Part shown: one piece after another, positions 18,402 to 28,200 of the stretch
Position numbering within the stretch: position 1 is the first letter of the stretch
Layout of the letters: each line of letters opens with the position of its first letter
Assembly (NCBI RefSeq): GCF_900188435.1
Contig: NZ_FYFA01000002.1
Span: 1,116,001-1,180,000 of the forward strand
Source: Marinobacter sp. es.048
GTDB lineage: Bacteria > Pseudomonadota > Gammaproteobacteria > Pseudomonadales > Oleiphilaceae
DNA: 64,000 bases
Reading direction: 5' to 3'
Program-made: the position numbers and the translations under genes
Notes under the pieces: generated by a model
What the model was told of the DNA's origin: nothing
The model's input: the letters and a program-made list of their open reading frames with translations, nothing else
Databases searched by the model: none

Positions 18402-20627
18402 ATGAACAAGCAGTCCGGCATACATTACCTCCGCGAGCACAGGGAAGCCGGAAGTAACAGACCGGTTCCTGCGGAGGTCACACGCATCCGGGACACCGTT
18501 GTCGCCGGGCTCGGTGATTTGCTACAGGGCGCCTTCGACGCCGTCGACGATTCACTGTTCGAGTTGGCCAATAATGCCCGCAGCAACAATGAACAGAACC
18601 GGTATTTCGAGGCGATGCGTGAAATTCGCATCAAGCGGAAGGGTGTAGAGCGGCATTTCCAGAACACCGTCGCCCAATACTTTGCCAATCCCCCCCATAC
18701 CGGCCCTCTCCAGGAAGAAAACCTGAGCAAGCAGGCCAGCGCGGACACCCTCGCCCTGGTCGGCAATGATGACCTTGAGGAGCAGGTTGCGCTCAACGCC
18801 ATGATCACCAAGGCGAAGGCCCACTTTCAGGGCCCACTGCTCCAGCTCCAGACCCGTTTCAGTCAGGTGTACCCGGAAGCCACCGACGAATCGCCGGTCA
18901 ACCCCATGGCACCGGAACATCTATGCAGTGCGTTCACCGAGGCCATACAGGCTCTTGAGATCCAGATTCGTGAGCGCCTGATTCTGCTCAAACAGTTTGA
19001 CCGCTATGTTGTATCCAACCTCGGCATGCTTCTGGACGAAGCTAACCGCATACTGATTCAGGCCGGCATCATTCCGAACTTCCGTTATCACGGCAAGGCC
19101 GGGCAGCAGCACGACGCCTCCAAGACCCAGCCGGCAGATGCGTCAAAAGAGGAAAGAGCGCCTGACGCTTCAGCGACAGAGGGGGCCGGCCAGGCCGGCG
19201 ACAGCAGTGCTGTTTTTGAACAGATCAGAAAAATGCTGTCGCTTCAGCGGGCCAATGCGGGCATACCTCCCCGCTCCTCAGACCCGAATGTACGGGTAGT
19301 GGGTGACTCCGAGCTGGCAAGTCTTCTCAATTCATTACCGCTTTCAGACGCCCGACAGGACCAGGGCAATCTCAGCGCCGGTGAACCCGTCAGCATTGAT
19401 CTCCGTCAGCTGGTACAACAGCTCCTGTCCCAGACCGATACCGAAGATGGTCGAAAACCGGCGCTTAACGAGGTTGATGAAGACCTCATTAACCTGGTCT
19501 CCATGCTGTTCGAGTTCATTCTCGACGATTACAACCTGTCAGCTCCGGTTCAGGTTTTGATAAGCCGGCTGCAGATTCCAACCCTGAAAGTGGTTATCCG
19601 GGACAAAAGCTTCTTCAGCCAGGCCACGCATCCGGCCAGACGTCTTCTGAACTCTCTTGCAAGAGCAGGGATCGGCTGGAGCAGCAGCGACGAGAAAACC
19701 AAGGACAAACTCTACGGACAGATTCACAATATTGTGCAAAGGATTCTCAACGAATTTGACGGCGATGTTTCGCTTTTTGAAACCCTCAATCAGGAATTCG
19801 AACAGTTCCTTGAACGAGAGAACAGAAAAGCGTCCCTGGTTGAGCAAAGAACCCGTGAATCAGAGCGGGGTCGGATCAAATCCCAGACAGCCCAACAAAC
19901 GGTCGACAACCTTCTTAAGCAGAAGGTTGCCCGTTATAAGCTGCCGGAGTCCATCCACGATATCCTGATGAATGGCTGGAGCCGGGTGATGTTTCTTGCC
20001 TATCTCAGGGACGACGTGGAGCACCGATGGAATGCCACCGTAAAAGTCGTCGACGATCTGATCTGGTGCCTTCATCCCCATCAGGAAGACGACGAAAGAG
20101 ATCAGTGGGTGCGCGTGGTGCCCGGCCTGCTCAAATCACTGCGATCAGGACTGGAAGAGGTGTCCTATAACTCATCCAGGCTGGATGAGATGATGGGCCA
20201 GCTCAAGCACCAGCTGGCCGAGGCGTTCCGTACCAATGCTGCCATCGAAGCTCTTCAAGATTCGCCTGAGGAGTCAGAAGAAGAGGAAATTGCGACCGTT
20301 CACCAGACGGCCGTTGAACGCCAGCAGGAGCTGGAAGACGCGGCAATTTCCGAGTATGTTGCTCAAATTGACGGTATTGAGATCGGCAACTGGGTCGAGT
20401 TCCGTCTCGTCAATGGTGCAAACTTCCGCTGCAAATTGTCCGCTATCATTGACGAAGCAGACTGTTTTGTCTTTGTAAACCGGATGGGGCTGAAGGTAAT
20501 TGAGAAAACCCGGATTGAACTGGCTCATGAAATGCGGCGCGGCAGACTTACCCTCCTTGAGCAGGGCGCGCTGATTGATCGGGCCCTGGATGCCGTCGTC
20601 GGTACCCTCCGGAGCAAGACCGCCTGA
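18402..20627 (+). CDS. DUF1631 family protein
   Basis: The 741-residue protein belongs to the DUF1631 family, often misnamed thymidine phosphorylase in pseudomonad genomes. It is soluble and largely helical. A low-complexity polar linker covers about residues 235-280. The C-terminal 90 residues (GNWVEFRLVNG... FVFVNRMGLKV) look like the PilZ-like beta domain usual in the family, which hints at cyclic-di-GMP or surface-related signalling but does not prove it. The ATG at 18402 has AGGAG 6 bases upstream; earlier in-frame codons lack one. The TonB-like gene begins 5 bases after the stop. Confidence 0.85.
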   Translation: MNKQSGIHYLREHREAGSNRPVPAEVTRIRDTVVAGLGDLLQGAFDAVDDSLFELANNARSNNEQNRYFEAMREIRIKRKGVERHFQNTVAQYFANPPHTGPLQEENLSKQASADTLALVGNDDLEEQVALNAMITKAKAHFQGPLLQLQTRFSQVYPEATDESPVNPMAPEHLCSAFTEAIQALEIQIRERLILLKQFDRYVVSNLGMLLDEANRILIQAGIIPNFRYHGKAGQQHDASKTQPADASKEERAPDASATEGAGQAGDSSAVFEQIRKMLSLQRANAGIPPRSSDPNVRVVGDSELASLLNSLPLSDARQDQGNLSAGEPVSIDLRQLVQQLLSQTDTEDGRKPALNEVDEDLINLVSMLFEFILDDYNLSAPVQVLISRLQIPTLKVVIRDKSFFSQATHPARRLLNSLARAGIGWSSSDEKTKDKLYGQIHNIVQRILNEFDGDVSLFETLNQEFEQFLERENRKASLVEQRTRESERGRIKSQTAQQTVDNLLKQKVARYKLPESIHDILMNGWSRVMFLAYLRDDVEHRWNATVKVVDDLIWCLHPHQEDDERDQWVRVVPGLLKSLRSGLEEVSYNSSRLDEMMGQLKHQLAEAFRTNAAIEALQDSPEESEEEEIATVHQTAVERQQELEDAAISEYVAQIDGIEIGNWVEFRLVNGANFRCKLSAIIDEADCFVFVNRMGLKVIEKTRIELAHEMRRGRLTLLEQGALIDRALDAVVGTLRSKTA

Positions 20628-20632
20628 CGCAA

Positions 20633-21385
20633 ATGCCTGGAAAAAGCAGTTCCAATGCCCTGCCGGCCACGTACCGGCTGGGGCTTGCCGTATCTCTGGC
20701 GCTCTTATTCCACACCCTCCTGCTCTCAGGCATCCCCACTCCCATGCAAGAACCAACGCCCACTCACAGGGAGAGTGTCCGGTTCGAGCTGGTACCCCCG
20801 GGCACGCATAGAACCGTCGCCAATCCGTCAGCGAACCCCAGCCCAAGTCGCGATGCACCGCGGATAACGCCGTTTGAGATTGATCCCCCTGAGCCGGCCC
20901 CCCTCTCCGAACCGGAGATTGTTACTTCCAGCGAGCCGCAAACCCCGTCACCGGATGAGGAAGCGAATACCGGCAGGCCTCAGAGCGAGGCCGCACAGCC
21001 AAGTGTCAGCATTGCTGCCGGAGCAAAGCAAGCAAAGTCTTCGGAGAACCCGGAGGAGAGCATTACACGGGTTACGGAGTCACCAACCGAGCTTGACCCC
21101 TATACGGTCAAACTGGCTGTTCACCTGGCTCATCAGCTTCAGGAACTGAGAGTACCGGCAATGAGGAGTCTCACTGAAACGGTCGCTATGGAGGTGGAGC
21201 TGCAGTTGCTGGGAAATGGCGCCCTGACCCGGGCGAGGGTGTTGAAATCAACAGGAATCAAGACTATTGATGAAGCCGCATATCGGGCTGCGCTGGCGGC
21301 GAGCCCCTACCCCCAACCACCGAAAGATGGCGGGAGCCGGAACCGCTTCGAGGTCGAGCTGCTGTTCACCCCGAAACGGCTCTGA
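20633..21385 (+). CDS. TonB-like energy transducer protein
   Basis: The 250-residue protein has the TonB layout. A short cytoplasmic tail leads to one membrane anchor (about residues 16-34, LGLAVSLALLFHTLLLSG). A long proline-rich periplasmic linker follows (about 40-140, for example EPAPLSEPEI), then a C-terminal TonB-C-like domain (about 165-250) containing ALTRARVLKSTGIKTIDEAA. No exbB, exbD or receptor gene lies nearby, so it is an orphan. It starts 5 bases after the DUF1631 gene and is probably co-transcribed with it. It may be a TonB paralogue or a structural relative such as a TolA-like linker protein. Confidence 0.82.
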   Translation: MPGKSSSNALPATYRLGLAVSLALLFHTLLLSGIPTPMQEPTPTHRESVRFELVPPGTHRTVANPSANPSPSRDAPRITPFEIDPPEPAPLSEPEIVTSSEPQTPSPDEEANTGRPQSEAAQPSVSIAAGAKQAKSSENPEESITRVTESPTELDPYTVKLAVHLAHQLQELRVPAMRSLTETVAMEVELQLLGNGALTRARVLKSTGIKTIDEAAYRAALAASPYPQPPKDGGSRNRFEVELLFTPKRL

Positions 21386-21397
21386 CCGGCAGAGATA

Positions 21398-21724
21398 TCA
21401 GGCTTCTGCCTGCTTCGCGGCCTCTTTTACGAGCTTAGCCAACTCACCGCTCTCGGACATTTCCAGAACGATATCACATCCGCCAACCAACTCGCCGTTG
21501 ATATAGAGCTGGGGAAAGGTCGGCCAGCTGGAGTAAACCTTCAGGGCCTCACGAAGCTCCTGGTTATCCAGAATATTCACGAAGGCAAAGCGTTCGCCGC
21601 ACGCCATTACAGCCTGTACGGTTTTGGCCGAGAAACCACACTGGGGTGCCTGGGGGCTGCCCTTCATGTACAGAATGATCGGGTTCTCATCGAGCTGGCT
21701 TTTGATAGTTTCATTGATGTCCAT
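21398..21724 (-). CDS. grxD: Monothiol glutaredoxin Grx4
   Basis: Grx4-type proteins bind a [2Fe-2S] cluster with glutathione and deliver Fe-S or sense iron. The 108-residue product has the monothiol active site CGFS at residues 29-32, with the glutathione-binding WPTFPQLYI and GGCDI segments. Two ATGs compete at 21730 and 21724; AGAGG lies 9 bases before the second and only 3 before the first, so I chose 21724. The gene converges on the TonB-like gene with 12 bases between the stops. Confidence 0.96.
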   Translation of the reverse strand: MDINETIKSQLDENPIILYMKGSPQAPQCGFSAKTVQAVMACGERFAFVNILDNQELREALKVYSSWPTFPQLYINGELVGGCDIVLEMSESGELAKLVKEAAKQAEA

Positions 21725-21859
21725 GAACATTCACCTCTGTTGGAACAGTCTTGCCACACGGCAATTTTCTTGACGGTATTGTACACGGGTGCCGAACCCG
21801 TCACCAAACACCTTGATTTGACCTCGCGCAACGCCGGCAGTTCCTGCCCGGTTACAGCG

Positions 21860-21888
21860 TTGTCATACCTACGCCGAAGGGCTAGACT
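21860..21888 (+). promoter_or_regulatory. Sigma-70-type promoter for argF
   Basis: TTGTCA (21860-21865) and TAGACT (21883-21888) are separated by exactly 17 bases. The predicted transcript start near 21895 gives a leader of about 65 bases that contains the hairpin at 21920-21940. Confidence 0.55.
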
Positions 21889-21919
21889 TGATGCCCCATT
21901 TTCAAGTCAACGTTCAGGC

Positions 21920-21940
21920 AACCCCGCCAGCCGCGGGGTT
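21920..21940 (+). promoter_or_regulatory. Hairpin in the argF leader
   Basis: AACCCCGC and GCGGGGTT form a perfect 8-bp stem with a CAGCC loop, ending 21 bases before the argF ATG. There is no T-run after it, so it is a leader structure rather than a terminator. Confidence 0.5.
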
Positions 21941-21961
21941 CGTTGAGATAAGGGCCATTGC

Positions 21962-22876
21962 ATGGCGGCAAGACATTTTCTGACATTGAATGACATGACA
22001 ACCACCGAGCTGGAGAGCCTGGTTGATCATGCCTCGGCATTGCGCAACGAATGGCGGCAAGGCAAGGTTCGGGACTCCCTGAAAAACCGGGTCCTGGCGA
22101 TGATCTTCGAGAAATCTTCCACACGGACCAGGGTTTCTTTCGAAGCCGGCATGGCCCAACTCGGTGGCTCCGCAATGTTCCTGTCGCCCAGGGATACCCA
22201 GCTTGGCCGGGGCGAACCTATTGAAGACTCTGCCATCGTCATCTCCAGCATGGTGGACGCTGTAATGATCCGCACCTTCGCCCATGAAACCGTGGAGCGT
22301 TTCGCCGCTGCATCCCGGGTGCCTGTAATCAACGCCCTGACCGATGATTTTCATCCCTGCCAGCTGCTGGCCGACATGCAGACGTACCGCGAGCACAGAG
22401 GCAGCATTCGTGGCGCCACCGTGGCCTGGATCGGCGACGGCAACAACATGTGCCACTCGTACATCAATGCCGCAGCCCAGTTTGATTTCAACCTGAACAT
22501 CGCCTGCCCCGAAGGCTACGAACCGGCCGAGCCATTGATCAAAGGCCACGAAGACCGGGTCAAGGTAGTTCGGGATCCGGCGGAGGCAGCCCGTAACGCC
22601 CAGCTTCTGGTAACGGATGTCTGGGCCTCTATGGGCCAGGAGGACGAACAGAAGGCCCGTGAAAAAGCGTTCAGCGGCTATCAGATCAACCCGGAGCTGC
22701 TCGCTATAGCCGATAAGGATGCGCTCTTCATGCACTGCCTGCCTGCCCACCGGGGCGAGGAAATCTCGGCAGACATGATGGAACATCCAGCCTCCGTGGT
22801 TTGGGAAGAGGCCGAGAACCGCCTGCATGCACAGAAGGCCCTGCTCGAATTTCTCATCCTGAACCGGCTGGACTGA
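21962..22876 (+). CDS. argF: Ornithine carbamoyltransferase, anabolic
   Basis: ArgF joins ornithine and carbamoyl phosphate to citrulline in arginine synthesis. The 304-residue protein is of the short anabolic type. Carbamoyl phosphate contacts STRTR (53-57) and HPCQ (131-134) are intact, as is the ornithine/catalytic HCLP (258-261). The ATG at 21962 begins [11 protein letters not shown]. It is separated from any arc genes, consistent with the biosynthetic role. An ABC ATPase gene starts 4 bases after the stop, so the two are probably co-transcribed. Confidence 0.96.
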   Translation: MAARHFLTLNDMTTTELESLVDHASALRNEWRQGKVRDSLKNRVLAMIFEKSSTRTRVSFEAGMAQLGGSAMFLSPRDTQLGRGEPIEDSAIVISSMVDAVMIRTFAHETVERFAAASRVPVINALTDDFHPCQLLADMQTYREHRGSIRGATVAWIGDGNNMCHSYINAAAQFDFNLNIACPEGYEPAEPLIKGHEDRVKVVRDPAEAARNAQLLVTDVWASMGQEDEQKAREKAFSGYQINPELLAIADKDALFMHCLPAHRGEEISADMMEHPASVVWEEAENRLHAQKALLEFLILNRLD

Positions 22877-22880
22877 CTCC

Positions 22881-23954
22881 ATGAGCACAACCGCGCAATC
22901 TCCGGCAGACTGGCTGCTTGAGGTCAACAACCTGTCCTGTGGCTACGGCGGGGATTCCGTGGTCAAGGATGTCAGTTTTGCCCTGAGTCATGGCGACATC
23001 GGTTGCCTTCTCGGTCCGAGCGGCTGCGGCAAAAGCACCATACTGCGTGCCCTCGCCGGCTTTCTCCCACTGAGCGGCGGCGAAATCTGCTTGCAGTCCC
23101 TGGCCATAAGCCTGCCCGGTCGCACCCTGCCCCCGGAAAAACGGCGGATCGGCATGGTGTTTCAGGATTATGCCCTGTTTCCGCACCTGACCATTGCTGA
23201 CAACGTGGGGTTCGGTCTGCGTAACCTGGGCAAGACAGAAAAGCGGCAGAAAGTCATGGAACTGCTGAATGTCGTGCACCTGCAGGACCTGGCGGACAAC
23301 TACCCCCATGAACTATCTGGCGGTCAACAGCAGCGGGTTGCCCTGGCCCGCGCGCTGGCACCCGAGCCCACCCTGATTTTGCTGGATGAGCCGTTTTCCA
23401 ACCTGGATGCGGATCTGCGCCGGCGGCTGAGCCTGGATGTTCGCGAGATCCTCAAGACCCTTGGCATCAGCGCCATTCTGGTCACCCACGACCAGCAGGA
23501 AGCCTTTGCCATGTGCGATCAGGTCGCGGTGTTGCGGGACGGCAGGATCCAGCAATGGGACGTTCCCTACAACCTCTACCATGAACCGGCAAATCGTTTC
23601 GTTGCCAGCTTCGTGGGCCAGGGTGGGTTTATCCCTGGCACGGCCCTTGGGCCTGATACCATTGAGTCTGAACTGGGAGTGATCCATGGTAACCGGGCCT
23701 ACAAATGGGAACCCGGCACCCTGGTAGACGTTCTGATCCGCCCCGATGACATTGTTCATGACCCCGACTCGGATCTTCAGCCGAAGGTGGTTGAGAAAAC
23801 CTTTGCCGGCACTTCAACCCTGTACCGGTTCCGGTGTTCCGAGGACACGGAGTTCGAAGCCCTGTTTCGCAGCCATCTGGATTTCAATCTGGGCGAGCAT
23901 GTTCCGGTTCGGGTCGAGGCGGATCACCTGATCGCCTTCGAGCGCACCGCCTGA
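22881..23954 (+). CDS. ABC transporter ATPase, FbpC-like, orphan
   Basis: This 357-residue ATPase has Walker A GPSGCGKST (45-53), Q-loop VFQDYALF, signature LSGGQ (145-149), Walker B LILLDE (165-170) and the switch His (VTHDQQEA). A C-terminal TOBE-like regulatory domain of about 110 residues follows. It most resembles the FbpC/CysA/PotA importer class, in particular iron(III)-type ATPases. No permease or binding-protein gene is adjacent, so the substrate is unknown. It follows argF by 4 bases and converges on glpK. Confidence 0.85.
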   Translation: MSTTAQSPADWLLEVNNLSCGYGGDSVVKDVSFALSHGDIGCLLGPSGCGKSTILRALAGFLPLSGGEICLQSLAISLPGRTLPPEKRRIGMVFQDYALFPHLTIADNVGFGLRNLGKTEKRQKVMELLNVVHLQDLADNYPHELSGGQQQRVALARALAPEPTLILLDEPFSNLDADLRRRLSLDVREILKTLGISAILVTHDQQEAFAMCDQVAVLRDGRIQQWDVPYNLYHEPANRFVASFVGQGGFIPGTALGPDTIESELGVIHGNRAYKWEPGTLVDVLIRPDDIVHDPDSDLQPKVVEKTFAGTSTLYRFRCSEDTEFEALFRSHLDFNLGEHVPVRVEADHLIAFERTA

Positions 23955-23962
23955 TTCAGACC

Positions 23963-25444
23963 CTAGTTGTTGCACACCCGCTCGACGGCATCCAGCCAGC
24001 CAGCATAGAGCGATTCTCGCAGAGCCGGGCGCATTTCCGGGTGAAACTGCCGCTCACGTTCCCAGAGCCCGGATATCTGCTCAAGGCTGTCAAAAACACC
24101 AGTCTGCAGCCCGGCCAGGTAGGCCGCTCCCAGCGCAGTTGTCTCGGTAACCCGCGGGCGATCAACAGCGACGTTCAGTATGTCGGCGAGGAACTGCATG
24201 ACCCAGTCGTTCACCACCATGCCGCCGTCCACCCGCAGCGATTCGAGCCGGGCTCCGTCGTTCTGTATCGCTCGCACCAGATCCTTGGTCTGATAGCACA
24301 CCGACTGCAGACCGGCAGTAACAATCTCGCCAATTCCCGTATCCCGGGTCAGGCCCATGATGGCTCCGCGGGCGTGAGGATCCCAATGAGGCGCTCCCAG
24401 TCCGGTAAACGCCGGAACCAGATACACCGGATTGTCGACTCCGACCGCCTCGGCATGGGCCGAAGATTCGTTGGCATGGGCGATCAGCTTGAGCCCATCC
24501 CGCAGCCATTGCATGGCCGCACCGGCGACAAAAATACTGCCCTCCACGGCATAGCAGGGCTTGCCGTCCAGGCGATAGGCCATGGTGGTCAGCAACCGGT
24601 TCTCGGACCGGACGGCCTGATCACCGGTGTTAAGCATAAGGAAACAGCCAGTGCCGTAGGTGCTCTTGGCCATGCCAGGATGAAAGCACGCCTGCCCCAC
24701 CAGAGCAGCGTGCTGGTCCCCTGCAACCCCGGCAATCAACACCGAGGCACCTAACCAACGGGCTTCGGCGGTGCCATAATCTGAGGCACTGTCCAGAACC
24801 TCGGGCAACAAAGCCCGGGGCACACGGAACAGGGTCAGAAGGTCATCGTCCCAGTCCTGCTTATGTATATTGAAGAGCGCGGTTCTCGACGCATTGGTGG
24901 CATCGGTACAGTGGGATTTGCCGTCTGTCAGGTTCCAGAGCAGCCAGCTGTCGACGGTCCCGAAAGCCAACTCACCGGATTCAGCCCGGCTGCGCGCACC
25001 CTCCACGTTATCCAGGATCCACGCTATCTTGGTGGCCGAGAAGTAGGGATCAATCAACAGGCCCGTGCGATCCACAACCATATCCTCGTGGCCGTCAGAT
25101 TTCAGCTTGGTACACCAGGATGCGGTTCGGCGGTCCTGCCAGACAATAGCGTGGAAGATCGGCTCACCGGTTACCCGGTCCCAGATCACAGTGGTTTCAC
25201 GCTGGTTGGTGATGCCAATGCCCGCCAGTGCCGAGGCCTCGATGCCCGCTTTGTCGAGAGCACCGCGACACACCGCCAGAGTGCTGTCCCAGATCTCCCG
25301 GGCATCATGCTCTACCCAGCCATCTTTAGGGAAATACTGGTGAAATTCCTGCTGGACGGTTGCAACGCTGTTGCCCGTTTGGTCGAAAACAATGGCACGG
25401 GAACTTGTTGTCCCCTGGTCAATGGCGAGCAGATAACGGGTCAT
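23963..25444 (-). CDS. glpK: Glycerol kinase
   Basis: GlpK phosphorylates glycerol to glycerol-3-phosphate, feeding catabolism and phospholipid synthesis. The 493-residue protein (E. coli 502) is a FGGY-family kinase. The N-terminal phosphate loop [13 protein letters not shown], the second phosphate motif [13 protein letters not shown] and the FGGY hinge region [10 protein letters not shown] are visible. No glpF, glpD or glpR lies next to it, so this copy is detached from the usual glp operon. The ATG at 25444 is preceded by AGGAG on the minus strand. Confidence 0.97.
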   Translation of the reverse strand: MTRYLLAIDQGTTSSRAIVFDQTGNSVATVQQEFHQYFPKDGWVEHDAREIWDSTLAVCRGALDKAGIEASALAGIGITNQRETTVIWDRVTGEPIFHAIVWQDRRTASWCTKLKSDGHEDMVVDRTGLLIDPYFSATKIAWILDNVEGARSRAESGELAFGTVDSWLLWNLTDGKSHCTDATNASRTALFNIHKQDWDDDLLTLFRVPRALLPEVLDSASDYGTAEARWLGASVLIAGVAGDQHAALVGQACFHPGMAKSTYGTGCFLMLNTGDQAVRSENRLLTTMAYRLDGKPCYAVEGSIFVAGAAMQWLRDGLKLIAHANESSAHAEAVGVDNPVYLVPAFTGLGAPHWDPHARGAIMGLTRDTGIGEIVTAGLQSVCYQTKDLVRAIQNDGARLESLRVDGGMVVNDWVMQFLADILNVAVDRPRVTETTALGAAYLAGLQTGVFDSLEQISGLWERERQFHPEMRPALRESLYAGWLDAVERVCNN

Positions 25445-25526
25445 GGATGTCTCCTGTTGTTTCCTGAGATTCTAACAGCAGAGCAGCCGGGAAAGGGTGA
25501 TGGATCCGGAATTTGGGAACGGGCAT

Positions 25527-25551
25527 AAAAAAAGGGCCGGAAAACCGGCCC
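25527..25551 (-). terminator. Intrinsic terminator after the rstB-like gene
   Basis: On the minus strand GGGCCGG, a TTTT loop and CCGGCCC form a perfect 7-bp stem (25534-25551), followed by seven T (complement of 25527-25533). It would stop leftward transcripts from the two-component operon before they enter glpK. Confidence 0.88.
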
Positions 25552-25700
25552 TCAAATGACGAATGAAACAAGGAAAGTTCGTAAGAACTACAACCTCAAA
25601 AGTCATCCCTTACGCTTCTGATTATTAACCGGGCCGCCCAAAACTTCAGTAGTGCTTGTGTAGCTGCTTTGTTACATCAGGTGAGGCGATGAGCCCTGCC

Positions 25701-27275
25701 TCACACAATTGAGTCCACAGGCTTTTTTCTGGGCCAGACCAGACTGAATTTTGCGCCGCCAAGCGTGTCGCTCCTGCTGACGAAAGCATGGCCCCCATGC
25801 CAGTAAAGAATCCGGCGGACAATGGACAAACCGAGGCCATAGCCGCCGGAAGTTCGAGTACGACTGTCGTCCAGTCGGGCAAACGCAGTAAACACTTTCT
25901 CCCAGTCTTCCTCGGGAATGCCGGGGCCATCGTCTTCAACGTCAACGCGACAGTTGTCTTCATCGAAATGGCAGCTTACCAGCACCTTGCCAGACGCATA
26001 GCGACCGGCGTTGCCCACCAGATTCTGGATCGCCCGATGCAGGTAGCGAGGCTCGATGTCCGACATCGCCCAACGTTCCGAGGCCTCATCAATGTTGCCT
26101 TCGATACTCAGCTCGGGCCGGACCATCTGTTGCTCAGAAACCACCTGGCGGACAATGTCGGTTACCGAGTTTTCCTGGAGAGAGAATACCGGCCCCCCCT
26201 GCTCCAGCCGTGCATAGGTCAGGATCTCATCAATCAGCTCGTCCAGTTCCTGGATATCGCCATCGATGCCGTCCAGCTGCTTTTGAAGCGCGGCCTCATC
26301 CTGGCAGTCCTCGATCATCTGGACGCCAAAGCGGATACGGGCCACGGGGGTACGCAATTCGTGGGAAACGGCATGGATCATCTCCCGCTGCACCTGCACC
26401 AGGCGCTGTATGTGCTCGGCCATCCCGTTAAAAGACGAGGCCAGACGGGTAACCAGCGTTCCTTCGCCTGTCTGGACTCGGGCACCCATTTCACCACGGG
26501 CGATTCGAACCGCTACCGACTCAACGGTTCTGAGATTACTGTCGACTTGCCGGAGCGCGAGGAACAGCGCAACCGCCAGCACACCGCCCAGCACCAGCAC
26601 CAGCAGCAGAACCACCGGCCAGGCCCAGGCGTTAAACGCAGCCGGCATATCAATCCGGTACAGCTCGCCATCGGATAACTGAACGATCACCCGACCGCAA
26701 CCGTCCGATTCGTCGGTGTAAAAGGCAAGGCCACGCTCGGCGACCTGATCCAGAACGTCAGGGTCCGGCAAAAGGCGTGCATCGTCCAGAGAATGGACTT
26801 CAACATTGAGAGAGCGGGCCAGCTGCGAGGCAACATTGAGACGATCATCCGCCGACGCAGAATCAAGATGCCAGCGGAAGATCAGGCCAGTGGTTTCCGA
26901 TACATCCCGGTAGGGCTCGTTCAGACGGAGTTGTAGAACTTCTCCGGAAAGCCCGGTTACCAGAACCCGGTACCCCACGTCACTTTCGATACCAACCACC
27001 TGGCCGTAGCCAAGTCGTTCGAGGGCCACCGCAGACAGATTGAACCGGGAGGGGGCGCCCATACGGAGATCCACCGTCGAGGTGAGCCAATGGTACTGTT
27101 GAACCGGTGCAGGGGCGGCCGCCAGCCAACGCATGAGGGGCTCAGGAAAACGTTCGTGCCAGAACTGAGAGCGCACCGTATTGATGCCGGTGAACAGCAG
27201 GACACATATCAGGACAACCAGCGCAGTCAGGCCGGCAAGGCGGGCATAGAGCTTGAGGAAGAACTTCAGGGGCAT
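25701..27275 (-). CDS. RstB-like sensor histidine kinase
   Basis: The 524-residue sensor has a first membrane segment at about residues 14-31, a periplasmic domain of about 180 residues and a second membrane segment at 216-241. A HAMP linker follows, then the HisKA domain with the phosphorylated His305 in VSHELRTPVARIRF. The HATPase domain has an N-box (NLVGNAGRYA), G1 (DDGPGIPEEDW) and G2 (GGYGLGLSIV). Overall layout and partner resemble RstB. The signal sensed is unknown. The ATG at 27275 was chosen because upstream codons have no better site. It is 67 bases downstream of its response regulator gene. Confidence 0.85.
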   Translation of the reverse strand: MPLKFFLKLYARLAGLTALVVLICVLLFTGINTVRSQFWHERFPEPLMRWLAAAPAPVQQYHWLTSTVDLRMGAPSRFNLSAVALERLGYGQVVGIESDVGYRVLVTGLSGEVLQLRLNEPYRDVSETTGLIFRWHLDSASADDRLNVASQLARSLNVEVHSLDDARLLPDPDVLDQVAERGLAFYTDESDGCGRVIVQLSDGELYRIDMPAAFNAWAWPVVLLLVLVLGGVLAVALFLALRQVDSNLRTVESVAVRIARGEMGARVQTGEGTLVTRLASSFNGMAEHIQRLVQVQREMIHAVSHELRTPVARIRFGVQMIEDCQDEAALQKQLDGIDGDIQELDELIDEILTYARLEQGGPVFSLQENSVTDIVRQVVSEQQMVRPELSIEGNIDEASERWAMSDIEPRYLHRAIQNLVGNAGRYASGKVLVSCHFDEDNCRVDVEDDGPGIPEEDWEKVFTAFARLDDSRTRTSGGYGLGLSIVRRILYWHGGHAFVSRSDTLGGAKFSLVWPRKKPVDSIV

Positions 27276-27342
27276 GATACCAACCCTGGCATGGAACACC
27301 GGTGTGCGGGCGAATGGCACACCGGCTCCAGAGACTGAATCG

Positions 27343-28080
27343 TCAGGCTTCCTTTACGAACAGATAGCCTTTGCTGCGAACGGTCTTGATGCGCCGCGGA
27401 TGAATGGGGTCATCTCCAATTTTAGGGCGAATCCGGGACACGCGAACATCTATGGAACGGTCCTGACCATCGTACTCAATGCCGCGCAAAGCAGTGAAAA
27501 TTTCTTCCCGGCTGAGAACACGACCCGCATTACTGGCCAGTAACCAGAGCAGATCAAATTCGGCACTGGTCAGATCGATGCTTTCATCATTCAGCCAGGC
27601 TTCACGCATGGAGCGGTCAACAACCAGATCATTGAACTGGAGACGCACCGGTTCTTCGCCGCTTGCTTCGTCACCCGCACCCTGACCGGTCTCGGTGACC
27701 CGGCGCAGCATAGCGCGTATGCGTGCCAGCAATACCCGGGGCTTGACCGGCTTGCCGATGTAGTCGTCCGCGCCCATTTCCAGACCGAGAACCTGGTCCA
27801 GATCATCGGTGCGGGCGGTCAGCATGATGATCGGGCCGGAATAGAAAGGACGCACCCGACGGCAGATGGACAGTCCGTCTTCTCCCGGTAACATCAGATC
27901 CAGCACCACCAGATCCGGCTGCTCGTTGCGGATCCGCTCTACCGCGGGACCGCCATGAGTTTCCAGGGAGACAGTCAACCCGTTGCTTTCAAGATATTCG
28001 CGGGTTAACTCTGCCAACCGCTCGTCGTCCTCGACAATCAGAATTCGCCAACTTTCGTTTGTCTGTTCCACGCCATCCAT
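27343..28080 (-). CDS. RstA-like OmpR-family response regulator
   Basis: The 245-residue regulator has a receiver domain with acidic residues at EDD (17-19), the phospho-acceptor Asp61 (VLDLMLPGEDG) and the conserved Lys in GKPVKPRVLL. A C-terminal winged helix follows, with SRIRPKIGDDP and VRSKGYLF as the DNA-binding part. It belongs to the OmpR/PhoB group and is closest in style to RstA. It is transcribed away from olsB across a 247-base intergenic region. It could itself act on the palindromes there, but this is untested. Confidence 0.87.
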   Translation of the reverse strand: MDGVEQTNESWRILIVEDDERLAELTREYLESNGLTVSLETHGGPAVERIRNEQPDLVVLDLMLPGEDGLSICRRVRPFYSGPIIMLTARTDDLDQVLGLEMGADDYIGKPVKPRVLLARIRAMLRRVTETGQGAGDEASGEEPVRLQFNDLVVDRSMREAWLNDESIDLTSAEFDLLWLLASNAGRVLSREEIFTALRGIEYDGQDRSIDVRVSRIRPKIGDDPIHPRRIKTVRSKGYLFVKEA

Positions 28081-28138
28081 CTCTGGTTTTGTTATTCCGG
28101 TTTCAGGTCATTCTGTGTACCTGACAATACAGGCAACC

Positions 28139-28151
28139 TGCTGTAACAGCA
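28139..28151. promoter_or_regulatory. 13-bp palindrome at the rstA-like promoter
   Basis: TGCTGT and ACAGCA form a perfect 6-1-6 palindrome. It overlaps the expected start of the leftward regulator transcript, directly beside the -10 candidate at 28152-28157. This position suits an autoregulatory operator. Confidence 0.4.
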
Positions 28152-28157
28152 ATTATA
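28152..28157 (-). promoter_or_regulatory. Perfect -10 hexamer for the rstA-like gene
   Basis: The minus strand reads TATAAT here, 71 bases upstream of the response-regulator ATG. No good -35 hexamer lies at the right distance, which suggests an activator-dependent promoter. Confidence 0.4.
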
Positions 28158-28200
28158 CATGCTATTCAGAAATATACATGGAACCGCTGCTTCGTTACAC

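Noticed and set aside
18402..20627. Thymidine phosphorylase annotation for the DUF1631 protein
   Set aside because: No phosphorylase motif is present; the name is a known mislabel in this family.
21920..21940. Attenuator with leader peptide for argF
   Set aside because: The hairpin has no T-run and I see no Arg-rich short reading frame before it.
28142..28198. Classical RstA box (TACATNTNGTTACA) in the rstA-olsB gap
   Set aside because: GTTACA/TGTAAC pieces exist but not with the required spacing and left half.
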